Assembly: GCA_963989245.1 (NCBI GenBank)
Contig: OZ022341.1
Location: forward strand, 46,869,725-46,933,724
DNA length: 64,000 nt
Direction of reading: 5' to 3'
From: Nansenia antarctica
Lineage: Eukaryota; Chordata; Actinopteri; Argentiniformes; Microstomatidae
Part shown: positions 13,596 through 26,632 of the stretch, one piece after another
How the letters are laid out: each line of letters starts with the position of its first letter
How positions within the stretch are numbered: the first letter of the stretch is position 1
Notes under the pieces: generated by a model
What the model saw: only the letters and a program-made list of their open reading frames with translations
Database searches by the model: none
What the model was told of the DNA's origin: nothing
Position numbers and translations under genes: made by a program

Positions 13596-15039
13596 GACAC
13601 AGACACCTATGAGAGTACAGGTAGACTAGCCCACTCCTACATATGCTCCGTTGCCTCTCATCTTGTCCACAGAGGGGAGGATGTTTGACAAAGGCAGAGG
13701 TCAACATTATTTTAATTAAAGTGTATTATTATGATCCCAAACCGCCGTGTGATCTGGACGGCAAATTAAAACAATTCACTCAAAAAAAGGAACACTGGAA
13801 AAACTAACTAATTGAAAACAACTTCAAAAGTCTAGCTCCAATCAAAAACAGTTCAACTGTGAAAAGGTGGAATACTACATTGGTTTTTTTCAGCCAAATA
13901 GCTGGCCTGCCACTTGTCTTTGTAGCAAGCTGTGAGAGCCTGGGGAAATGTGACCATGCTCAAATTTAATAGAGCAAGCAGGACAGCAAGGACTACCGGG
14001 CCATGACATTGCAATTATATTTCAAAGCTGTACAGTGTTTATCTAAAAATACATTGTTGACAAACAATAAAGACACGCTTTCCTTTCCTCTCTGAAACCC
14101 TGCCCGTCCGTGCCGAGCGCTCGTCTCACATACACACGTGCACGCACAAACACACACACAATCTCCGCTACAATTCTGTCAATTAAGAATATAAAAAGGG
14201 CCATTCTTTTTTTGTTTGTCACTGTTTTTAGTTTGTTCATTGAATAAACAATTAACAATAGTTTATTTGATGAACAAACCATTTTCTTTAAATACATTTT
14301 TTAAATTATTGAATTGAATGGAATTTCTAAATCACTCGGCCTCAAATCACTTTGCATTCTAACACACTTTCCGGCACCTTCCACACCAACACCAGCTTCA
14401 GAGACAAGCATCCCTCTGCATTCTCATAGCGGTATAGAGAGGGATACAGAGATCATCTCCTCCTCTTCAACACAGAGAACTACTAGTATGGGTAGCCATA
14501 GGGAAGCCATGGCTCCAACCGGTCCTGTTATTGTACCTACCCATCAGTGCACTGGTTCTGCCTCTCCTCGCCTCTCTTCTCCAGACTTCTCTTTTCCTAT
14601 CCTCCCCTTGCTTCTCTTCACCGTTCCTCCTCCTTTCCTTGCTCCTTTCTTTGTACGGGATACAATAGAAGGAATACTGTGTGCCGTATTGTATCTATTC
14701 AGCTGGAGAGTAGCGATTGTGCGCTCCTTTTCAAAGAGTCTGCCCTCTTGTCTTCCCTCTCCCTCACTCTGTGTCCCTCCCCTCGCCCGCTTCCCTCCTT
14801 TTACCCCTGGCTGTGTCCCTCCCCTCTCCCCTCCCTGCCCATTCCCTCCCTCTGTCCCTCCCTCCCTCCCTCCTCCCCTCCTCCTCTCCTGCCCTCATCC
14901 CTCGCTCTCGGCTGGTGACATCACAGGGCAGTCTCAGGCATGCTGGCTGTTTATTCTGCAGCTCCTGGATTTCCTGGAACAGGCACCAGAGACAGAAACA
15001 ACTCTCTCTTCCTCCCTCTCTCCCTCTCTACCTCTCTCT

Positions 15040-15071
<32 letters not shown>

Positions 15072-15653
15072 CTCTCTCTGCCTCTCTACAGTACCATCAT
15101 CGTTACCTAACTTCAATGGCCAGTAGAGGGGCGTACCAGCTGTGTGTAAATGTGATGAGGTTTCCCCCTGAGGCCTACTGGACCCTAAAGGCCGTCAGAG
15201 GGAAACCAACGGACCCCCTGCTCAGGCCTTCCTGAGCAGCAAGTAGTTCATTATAATAGATTGACCGAGATGACCTACAACAACATCCAGAAGAAGTTTA
15301 GAAAGTCTAAGCTGCTAAATGCCAAAAATGTAAATGTAAATAAGCATTTGAAAGGGTTTAATAATGAGTCTGTAGTATTAGTCTCACTCTCTCTCTATCT
15401 CTATCTGCGGTATCACAGTACACAACCTGCCTACCAATCTTCACCAGACGACCTGCAGTAAAACAAAACCTATTTTAAAACAGGTGGTTCGCCAGGTTTA
15501 GTAAGCCACGTCTTGTGTATGAGTACGCTGATAATTATTAATCTTTTCAAAGTATGTGTTTAACAGTCCCTGTAGGCAAACACTCACCGATTCATTAATA
15601 CAGATTGTCTTGCGAAGAGTTTTGAATACAAGCTATTAACAACAGGCTGTAGT

Positions 15654-15720
<67 letters not shown>

Positions 15721-18292
15721 CCCTGTGTTTCAGTGTATTTGTGTGTGTGTCGAAGTGCCTATAATCAATGGTGCGTGGGGAGAAAACTTAATGGGGGGTG
15801 GAAATAAGGAGTAAACTAGTATTTACAAGGAGTAAATAATGCTCCAGGACCAAACTGTACACACTGAAGCAGCCACACTGGTGAGCCATCATTCATGTTG
15901 CCCTGGCTTCAACCATACACACTAGTCTTTATTAGCCCTGGTTCCGGGGTTGAGGAAACCGGCTCACGGTAACTACAGAATCCCCCTTATGACATGGACT
16001 TGTTTTCCGTGGCTACAGGATCACTTCCCCCGACGCACACAGAGGTTGTCTGCTCTGATGTTAGAGCCTGGTTAGAGCCTGGTTAGAGCCTGGTTAGAGC
16101 CTGGTTAGAGCCTGGTTAGAGCCTGGTTACAGCCTGGTTACAGCCTGGTTACAGCCTGGTTAGAGCCTGGTTACAGCCTGGTTACAGCCTGGTTACAGCC
16201 TGGTTACAGCCTGGTTAGAGCCTGGTTAGAGCCTGGTTAGAGCCTGGTTACAGCCTGGTTAGAGCCTGGTTAGAGCCTGGTTACAGCCTGGTCACAGCCT
16301 GGTTACAGCCTGGTTACAGCCTGGTTACAGCCTGGTTACAGCCTGGTTATAGCCTAGTTAAAGCCTGGTTAGAGCCTGGTTAGAGCCTGGTTACAGCCTG
16401 GTTAGAGCCTGGTTAGATACGGTAGCTGTGCAGGCGAATGCAGAGGGGAAGGGGAACTTTACAGTGGTGTTCCATGACAGAGTTTGGACCGATGGGAGCA
16501 GAGGAGTGGTGGTGACGCATGTCGAGGCAGGCATTTGCTTTGACCTATCCTGTTCTTTCCAGTCAGTGCAGCATGCAGATGGAGGAAAGGAGAGGAGGAG
16601 AGGAGGAGAGGAGAGGAATCCACTTCAAAACTATTGGGATGTAGCAAGTCAAAAGTCGTTTTGGACCACTGGCCTATACTGTATGTGCAGTCTCCAACGA
16701 AAGACACACGATAAAGAGACACATGATATAGAGAGATGTCCATATCTGCTCTCTGATCTCTGTTGGCAAGCTGTGACGCCAACGCCTAGACCGCAGGTTT
16801 AAAGTTTAAAGATGGAACCGATAACACAAGAGTGTGCCGCAGCGCTCCAAAACAAAAGGCAAACGTGCGGTCTTGGAAGTACACAGTCGGTTTACATCAC
16901 AGAACGCCCTCTCGAAAAGTGGCTAGCTGTTACACAACCGATAGCTACCTGCATCACAGAAGGATCGGCTGGGGGGAAAAACACTGGCATTTTTTGGACG
17001 GAGCTTAGATTAAGAACGCTTTTCGTGGTCCTTATGTAAATAAAGCGGTCTCCTCAATTGCACTCGCATGCATTTCTCTGAAGGAAAAATAGATCAATTC
17101 ATTCTGACAACAGAGCAGGACAGGTTTGTCTGACATAAAACTCGCTCAAAAGAGAAGGAGAAAAAAGAAAAGAAGAAATAAATACATCACTCCATCTCAG
17201 TCCTCTGTATGAATACAAAATATTATTATTATTATTATTATTATAATATTAAAAAGCCAGGAGATGAAAGGGGGAGAAAAGAAAGCTTCACTACTCCCCC
17301 CGCCCCCCCTTCCTTTATTAACCTCCTCCTCATGGGATAGTGGGGGGGTTGCTCCCAAACATGTGACTGATGCATTATTAAATATTGATTATGGGTTATT
17401 CATGGCACCAAAGCCTCCTTCCACCAATCCATATGCACACGCCGTATTCTCCCCTCCCTCCCTCCCTCCTTCCCTCTCTCCCTCCCTCCCTCCTCTGTCT
17501 CGTGGCCTTTTCCCTTACAGTCCCTTACACCTCATCCATGTGCATACAGGACATCTTTCACACACTCCATCTCTCCCCCTGTCCTTCCTTCGCTCCATCT
17601 CTCCCTCCCTCCACCGCCGTCATTCCATCTCCCTGCAACAAATCACAATCTGTTTACGAGCCCTCAGGCGCACACACACTGCTCCGCCGGCTCCTATTAC
17701 AGATCTATTTATACTAGACAATGCAGCGGCAGCGCTCTGATTTAGAGCCTGTTTATGCGTGTAGATAGTCCCTCTGTCTGATTGCCCTGGCTGTATGCTC
17801 GTTAGGGCTAATAGATGCCTTGCTGAGCCCAGCAGAGAGCTATGCTATGTTGCTACTGTATGGATGTACACTATGTATGTATGTATGTATGTATGTATGT
17901 ATGCCCTATCAGTTAGATTGGGGGAGGAGCATGTTGGTATTCATAATGTTTGGAGATGGAGGCTGGGGAGGGGGCAGGGAGAGGTTGCTTTGAGGCCTTG
18001 CAGGGAGGCAAGCGGGGTGGTGGTGGTGGTGGGGGGCTCAAATACTTGAAGCTGGAGCTAGATGAAGACCAGGTTCAGTAGGGGGTCCCCTACCAGGAGA
18101 GCCATGATCCAGAACCAGACAGAGAACCGTGTCTCATCAATCACACACCATCAATTGGACAATCTGTCTGTCTATCATCCGTCTGCCAGCAGCCTAGAGC
18201 TCCGGTTACAGATAGAGGCAGAGGGGTTCCTCTTGTGTGTGAGTGTTTGTTTGTGTAGAGAGGGAACTCCTTCTGTGAAGGAAACACAGGGG

Positions 18293-18347
<55 letters not shown>

Positions 18348-18372
18348 CAGATAGACACAGTGAGGGAGAGAG

Positions 18373-18407
<35 letters not shown>

Positions 18408-21400
18408 AAAGGGTAGACGTGTCTGTGTACAATGAGCCTGGCTGATCCCAACATGCTCGGGCTTGTCCCGGGCCTCCTGGTGACGTCAGACCCCCGTTCT
18501 GCAACGCCGCAGCCCAGGGGAGGGAGGGAGGGACAGGTGAGAGGTGAGAGAGGGGAGGGGGACCACGGGACGTGAGCAAGTACACCTCAGCCAGCAAACC
18601 CATCTACAGGTGCCCGCACGTCACTTCATCACAGGGGACGAGGGAGAGACGGAAGAGGGGAGGGGGGGGGAGACGGAGGAGAGAGGGATGAGACGTGCGA
18701 GTGTGCGACACAGGAGAGAGCGGAGCTGTGTTGTCCCACACGTCGGAGGCAGGATGTTGACAGAAGCAGCAGCGGATCTCGAAATGAGAAAACATTGTCA
18801 CCCGCGGAACAACTAACGTGTCGGAACAATCCACTTGTGGTAGGAAAGTAGGGGTCTCTTACCTGAGGCCCCCGGCTCTCTACCCTCCTCCCTGAAGTGT
18901 ACACTTCCCTACATGGATTTCAAAAGTTTTTTTTATTTGTATTATTATTATTATTTTTTTGTGGATTTCTACCAATCCTAAGAACCTGTCCTATGTTTTT
19001 AAACCCATGTGGAGGAGGATACCAGTGCACACTTGAGGGGAATGCAGGGGAATGCAGGGGAATGCAGGGGTAGGTTGTCTGTCGTTTAAGCAATGTTGGG
19101 GGAGAGGGGGGGGGGGGGGGGGGGGTGTGTCTCCTGATGTTTTGGGTCATCTGAGGCCTCGTTAATAACATCCGCTGCTGGTTCGTACTAGTTGTGTGAA
19201 CCGTAAATAAGCATATTTCAAGGGGCCTAGAATCCCCCAAATGATTAAGTATTTCAAATAAATATTTTTTTCCACATCAGCTTCAAGGTACATGGATTTA
19301 GATGGATCCTATCAAATCACAACGGAGGGAGGAAATGGGGTGGGGGGGGGGCACATGGGGTGGGGGTGTCACATGAATAGCTTCATTCCAAACCTCTACT
19401 GTACTGTATAAACACAGTTATCATTCACAGTTATGATCTAAATAATCACGATTGATAACATCTTTTAACATAAATCATGTAACATGAACGCTACTGTTCT
19501 CTCAAATGAATGAATGAATGAATGAATGAATGAATGAATGGTCTTTATTGTCATTGCTATAGTACAGGTACCAAACAACGAAATTTGGGAGGGGTGGCTC
19601 CCCTGGTGTTAGGAAAGAAAAAGAAAAAAGAAAAAAAGAAGGGAAAGGAGCTGGTTTACATAAATAAAGGCTATGTACACTATCCACTATACTATACTGT
19701 ACAGATAAAACGACTAGGGTTGTCATATTGCACATAGTGTTATTGCACATTCATTTAAAGTGTCGCAGTTTGCAGGCTTGAACTGTACACATTTGTGCCT
19801 CAGCACTACACCTGATTTTTCAATCCAGCAGCTGCCATCAATCCGTCCAGACTGTCCAGGGCCCAGAACCTAGGTCTTTGCTGTGTTCAGGGCCTGGATG
19901 GCCCTGGGGTAGAAGCTGAGCTTCTATGTACCACAGAGAGTTTATTCTATTCTATGACAGCAATGTTTTTGGTAAAGAATTATTATTTATTTTATTAAAT
20001 GAAGTTGATATAATGAATAAAACCATTCACTGTGGTCATGATTTGGGCTAATGTCCATTCCATGGAGGACAGATTGCTCTATTGTTGGGGCGAGGTGTTG
20101 TCTTTGCTACGCATCAGGATTCAGACGCTGCACGTGTTGTTGACCACACCGGGGGGAGAAGGTTGTGCCGTAAACGCCACACCACAGACGCTTTACACAC
20201 ATCGGTATCAGGTTACAGAGCGGTCGGGAGCCATCGGAAATACAGACATTTGAAACGAGAGACCAGATCTGATGTGAGACTGCCTAGTACTGTATCGCTC
20301 TAGCCATGGAAAGCTTTTGTTTAAATCGGCAATCTTTTTTTTTACTCTGAACGACTACAGTCGAGGTAATAACAGGGTTTTTAGAGCGTGTGTGTATTTC
20401 TTAGATCTCCTACACACCCTCTGCGGTAGACTAAATCATTCAGAAAACCATTTTGTTCCTTTAAAAAAAACTGCTCAGGACGTTCGCTTGCTGAGGCTTG
20501 AAGTCCTGTTTTAAATTGAGCCCCACTGGAAGAATACAAACTATTTAAAACTGGTTTGGAAAACATTCAGAGACTGACCTTTGATTCCCTACTGTACAGG
20601 GAGGGAAGAGGTTCTAAATACCTTGATGCAGCACTTCATTCATATGCAAATCGAGGTCTCATCACTTATACTAAACAAACCAAGCTAGCTGGCTCAATTA
20701 TTAAAGTTAATATTGTATCCATTCCATTACCAACGGCAGTCACAAACAGAAGGATGACGTGATGCTCGACCGACACTGAAGAGACAGTCCATCCTTGCTA
20801 TAGATTCAGTGACATTTCGCTTAAGTCCCTTTTACCCAGGAGTGTTCATGAGAAATCTGGGTTGCCCTTTAACTGTATCTAAGACAACCGACCCCAGGAT
20901 TCTCCTGTGTCATTCGGGGACATTTCAATATTTAATGGACTGAACGCAGGCGTCAATGAAAAAACAACAACAACGCGTAGATTATCAAAACATAGATGTT
21001 TTAGTCCAAGAGCAGAAAGAGGTCTTATTTTTGCCTGGCAACCTGTTAACACACCTGCTCAATAGTGCCTCCATAGACATCAAGAAGAATGAGGAGAGGG
21101 AGGAAGGGAGAGAGAGGGAGAGAAAGAGGGGGAGCGATGGGGGGGGGGAGAGAAGGACAACAACAGAGGGGTGTGGTCAAAAAAGGCTTTTCACATGCTG
21201 GGGTGCGCAGCCCATGACTGCACCCAATCACATGCTTTCAATCTGTGTCGGGGAGTGGACAAGTATACACTTCAGGGAAAAGGATAAGAGAATTGGGACA
21301 CGGGGTCTGTGTATGTCTCTACAGCAGGCAATGTGAGTGTGTGCAGTAGGCTATATCAAGTATATACAGCATATCAGTGATTTAACCCTCTCTCTCATTC

Positions 21401-22611
21401 TGTCATCATTTCTCCTCTCCTCCTGAATTAGCGTTTCCACACTCATCAGTTATTCAGAGAGCTAAACGAAGACACCGCTCTGTGACAACATGATTCTGTC
21501 ACAGCACAGCAGAGAACCACATCTCCAGCATAGTGTGGGGTTTACAGTCGGAGGTCTTTCCACATGACTGACTAAGACAAAGTCCTAGCCAGGTCTGTTT
21601 ACCAGGAAACCCCGCCCTCCGTCCCTAGTAGTAGTTTCATTGGAACAGTGCATTCTCTAGGGTACACAGGATAGTCTAACCCCCTAGTCTCCAAACATCA
21701 AGTTCTGTTGGAATGTCCACTCATTCCAATGGAAGCCGTCGGGCCCGAAAGAATATGAAGAATAAATAGTGTAACCGTTTGGAGATCCTCACCTACGGCA
21801 TCTGCAACTGGTTCTCCAGCTGCACAACCGCGGAGAGAAATGCGCTACAGAGAGTCGTGAGAACAGCCCAGAAGATCACCGGCGCCCCCCTCCCCTCTCT
21901 GGAAGAGCTGTACAACACACGCTGTCTCAGGAAGGCCTCCAAGATCTCCAGAGACCCAACCCACCCTGGGTATGAACACTTTGCCCGGCTGCCCTCGAAA
22001 AGGCGGTACAGGACCATGGCCGCAAGGACAAACAGACTGAAGCTCAGCTTCTACCCCAGGGCCATCCAGGCCCTGAACACAGCAAAGACCTAGGTTCTGG
22101 GCCCTGGACAGTCTGGACGGATTGATGGCAGCTGCTGGATTGAAAAAATCAGGTGTAGTGCTGAGGCACAAATGTGTACATTTCAAGCCTGCAAACTGCG
22201 ACACTTTAAATGAATGTGCAATAACACTATGTGCAATATGACAACCCTAGTCGTCTTATCTGTACAGTATAGTATAGTGGATAGTGTACATAGCCTTTAT
22301 TTATGTAAACCAGCTCCTTTCCCTTCTTGTTTTTTTAGCTTTTTTTTTCTTTCCTAGCACCAGGGGAGCCACCCCTCCCAAATTTCGTTGTTTGGTACCT
22401 GTACTATAGTATAGCAATGACAATAAAGACCATTCATTCCATTCATCAGATGCTGATTTATACTGAGAAAGCTAAATATGGAAACTAAACAGCACTTGAC
22501 CGGGACACCTAAAATCTGGGGGAAATCGCTAAGAGAGTCTGCCCGGCATTAGGTTGTGTGTTTTACCTGTGGGAATGTGGTGCACGCACACCTATGCGCA
22601 CACGCACACGC

Positions 22612-22671
<60 letters not shown>

Positions 22672-22810
22672 CTGCACAGTATTCTCATATGTGGGGGGTG
22701 TTGTTGTTGACAGTGACAGACACACAGACACACACACTCTTAACATTACATGGCTGTACTTTCTACTTGTGGGGATTGTTGACAGACAGACAGACACAGA
22801 CACAGACACA

Positions 22811-22863
<53 letters not shown>

Positions 22864-23251
22864 CTCTGTGTCCTACCTGTAGGGATGTGGTTGAGGGCAG
22901 ACGTCTTCAGGACCTCCAGCGGAGGCTCCTTGCCCAGGAGTCCGCCGTCTGTGGGGGAGAGAGAGCACTCCGCTTCAAATATGGTCCGCAACATCGAGCC
23001 AACCACCTCCCCAGCCAACCCAACCGACCCGACTTCAACGCTTCAAACGAGACTGTTCCTCCTAGTGCAGAGCGTGGCATGGAGATGACCTAACCAAGCG
23101 ACAGTTTCTCTACCGCTGACCTAGCGAGCCTGGACTCCATCACAGGGAACCTGCACAGGGAAGAAGTCATGTTCTGGGCGCCAGGGGTGCTCTGTGCCCT
23201 GAAGGAGCGAAGTCGAAAGGCAGGCAGACCGGGGAAGTGGCGTTCATCAGA

Positions 23252-23313
<62 letters not shown>

Positions 23314-23631
23314 GCATGTGTGAGAAGGCTGGCTGTTGAGCTCGACTGAAACTGGCTGTGCTCAGCATAGCAAGTGTGAAAGAGAGAAGGGGGAGAGAGG
23401 GATAAAGAGATGGAGAGAGTGGGGTGGGAGAGAGAATGAGAACGGCAAGAGAGAGAGCGAGAGAGAGGGGGGGGGGGTTGAGAAGGAGAGTGGGAGGAAA
23501 AAGAGAGGGATAGAGAAAGGTGGGGGAGGAGGTAAAAATAGCCCCCTTTGTGTATAACAGCACATGCAACACACACGCACACATAGGCAAGCACGTCTCT
23601 CGCTCTGTGTGTGTGTATGCATGTGTGTCTC

Positions 23632-23662
<31 letters not shown>

Positions 23663-24276
23663 AGGCTGTAATTATAGTGGTAACATGAAAAGGCTTTTGT
23701 AGGAGCCGAGCCCTGGGAAGACAGGGCTATAAATAGCCAACCGCCAAAGAGCGAGGGAGAGAGAGGGAGGGAGGGAGGGAGGGAGGAGGGGGGGATATAG
23801 AGGGAAGAGGAGAATGATAGGATGAGGGAGATGTAGAGAAACGGAGGGAGAGAAGATGATTAGGGCAGAGAGGAATGGAAATAGAGGAGGTGAAAAGAAG
23901 CGGGAGAACAGGGGGAGAGAGAGACTCCCTCGCTAGATGAAGGGGAGAGGAGACAGAAACGGCCTCAAAAACAACACCTCTTAAACACATCTGCAGGTGT
24001 GTGTGTGTGTGTCTGTCTCTCTCCAAAAATGGGAATTAAAAACAAGATCTCCGATCCCTTAGGGGAAACACAGGGAGGAAGCGGGCTAGCGTCTTGCTGT
24101 GTGGGTCTATTTCTGGACCTCCCTCTGGACTTGACTGCTGAGATGTACTGTATGGCGCACTGTGTGCGCACACACACACACGCACATGCACATGCACATG
24201 CACACACACACACACACACACACACTTAATTAGCCAAAGGCTTGAGGATGCGCCATGCAATGTTAACCAAAATGAT

Positions 24277-24314
<38 letters not shown>

Positions 24315-26568
24315 AACACAGGAGGTATTTTTAGCTCTTGCCTCAGGAGATACGTGTCTGTCTGTCTGTCTCAGACGCAGACTGGCATCCATGATTGGTT
24401 CCAGCTACCGCTAGTCTGGGACAGGAGGACCAATCCCTGAGAGGCTTGGGTATGCATTGGGTAAAGCATCTAACTTGATATAACCTCTTTCAGACCAGGC
24501 TTTCCTAGTGAAATCCTTTGCAGAAAGTAACAAAGGGGTGGTAAACCATTTGAAATGAGTGACACCTTGCCAGATGACAACCAATGAAATACCTAATGGC
24601 CTAATTGACTAGATTTTGTACATCACAGAATTCACATTTTGTCAAAAAACAGAATTAGTTTTTGCCTTCAGGTTTTCCTCCATTTTCTTCAATGTTGCAA
24701 GCTAGCATAGGCAACAAACTCTCTGCAAAATAGTCCTACCCGGTCAGAAAAGACAACCAGCATAATACCAATCAATCCTCTACGGACATGTGGGGGGAGG
24801 GGTCCTGGAATGTAACATCCAATGAAATTGTGATAAATTGTGATTTAGGACGTACGGCTGTGGAGAATCAGCCAACACTAGGGCTGATGTCCCTCTCTCT
24901 CCTGTCCTTCGCCTCTTCTGAAAAACTCCTTACGTTCTGGTGAAAAGACTGAATAGGTTTCAACCATACATTCGGGTTCCAACACAAACTGTCAAAATGT
25001 CTAGAACCTACAGTGGGGGAAACAAGTATTCAACAATCTCAACCATTTTTTAATTCAACATATTTCCATTGCATCGATTCACAGGACATTTAGATCAGAC
25101 ATTGGCATTAACTCAATACAACTACACAGATAAAGAAATTGTAACATTCCAATCCATAAAAAAAGCTATGGGCAATAAAGCTATGTGCAATAAATGACAC
25201 AGGAAAAATCAAGAAGAAAAAGCACTAAACCAGTCACTTATGCCACTGAGTTCTCCTACCTACCTGTGCTAATCAGAATCAGCTGGGTTAGTGCATGTTG
25301 GTGGGTAAGAACTTCCACTCTTTGAAAAAGGGTTTCCCACCTCTGAATACAAGTCACAAATCATTTGTCACTAGGCTTTCCTGCAATAAACATCGATAGA
25401 GGCAAAGAGCTCTCCTAAGACCTTCGCAACAAGCCTGCTGAGCAGCATAGTAATGGCACTGGTTACAGACTGATTTCTCAACTCCTAAATGTTCCTATAT
25501 GCACCATTGGGGCCATTATCCACAACTTGTGGAAGGAACATCACTCGACCATCAACCGGCCACACACAGGAACTCCTCACAAGATGTCTGACTGGGCAGT
25601 CAGAAGAACGTTAGTCAGAAGAGTAGCTCAAGAGCCAAAGACCACTCCACCCAATTCTTGAGAAGAATCTGTTGCCATGCACCTTACCCTAACACACTGC
25701 AAAGAAGACTCTCAATTGGTTCAAGAGGAAGATAATAAAGGTGTTGGACTGGCCTAGTCAATCACCAGGCTTAAATCCAATAGAACATTGTGGAAGGAAC
25801 TGAAGACCAAGATTCACCTTGAGCCCTCCAAGCCCCACCTGGAATCTTCAAGATTTTAAAACGGTCTGTGTTGAAGAATGGGCCAAAATCCCACCTGATC
25901 ACTGTGAGATTACTTTTTTTTCATACAGGAAATGTCCTGAAGCTGTCATTGGAAACAAAGGCTTCTCCACCAAGTATTACATACATTTCAGTTACTGCGT
26001 GTTCAGTTTGTTTTATGGATTGTTGTGTTACAATTTCTGTGTAGCTTTATTGAGTTTTTTTTTTGTTGATGTGTTGAATATTTATTTCCCTCACTGTAGG
26101 TTTTAGTCAATTGACAGTTTGTGTTGGTGGAACCTTGAGTCCTTTCAGTCTTTTCACCAAAACATAAGAAGTTTTGCAGAAGAGGCGAAGGACAGGAGAG
26201 AGAGGGACAATGTCGAGTGTTGCAGTATGCTACCATGCTTAGTCTTGCATAGCCATACCTCCTAAATCACAATATCTCACAATTATACCAGATATATTTC
26301 CCCCACTGTATATATTACCAGATAGGGTAACGGGTAAGATATACCAGAGCAGTGTGGACAACGTTAGAGTCTGACCTGTACAGGTGAGGCTATGAAGAGG
26401 GAAAGAGAGAGGGACAGATGGCAGAGCCACAAATGAACTCTCAGATTACCTATGTGCCCACTTAGACACGCAAACATATTCAAATCAATGTCAGATGATA
26501 TCTCCACCACTTGTATCCAAATGATCCAAAGAGCAAAACTTTACCATGGACATTTGGTTGGTTGGTTG

Positions 26569-26632
<64 letters not shown>

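Larger units (their letters stand above)
12584..22876 (-). other. hdac4: hdac4 intron 2, remaining content
   Basis: Outside the repeats listed, this stretch holds pyrimidine-rich (14560-15070, 17440-17640) and purine-rich (18280-18420, 18640-18720, 21090-21170) tracts, short (ATT)n at 17220-17245, (TATG)n at 17876-17903, (GAAA)n at 18374-18409, an 11-bp GGGGAATGCAG triplicate near 19038-19072 and a poly-G run near 19107-19124. No additional exon was recognised. Confidence 0.55.

Noticed and set aside
14314..15235. Plus-strand frames of 170-270 aa rich in Pro, Ser and Leu
   Set aside because: CT-rich low-complexity sequence, no domain, inside hdac4 intron 2 on the opposite strand, no splice or family support.
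16062..16417. Regularly spaced repeat that might suggest a CRISPR array
   Set aside because: Units are contiguous 11-mers with no spacers, in a vertebrate intron.
16428..16802. 124-aa plus-strand frame after the minisatellite
   Set aside because: No recognisable domain, no upstream promoter or splice context, and it overlaps an opposite frame of similar length.
26299..26310. Right end of the Tc1 element at CCCCCACTGTA
   Set aside because: A better partner for the left end lies at 26077-26096; the 26299 motif is outside the palindrome arm and probably a separate remnant.
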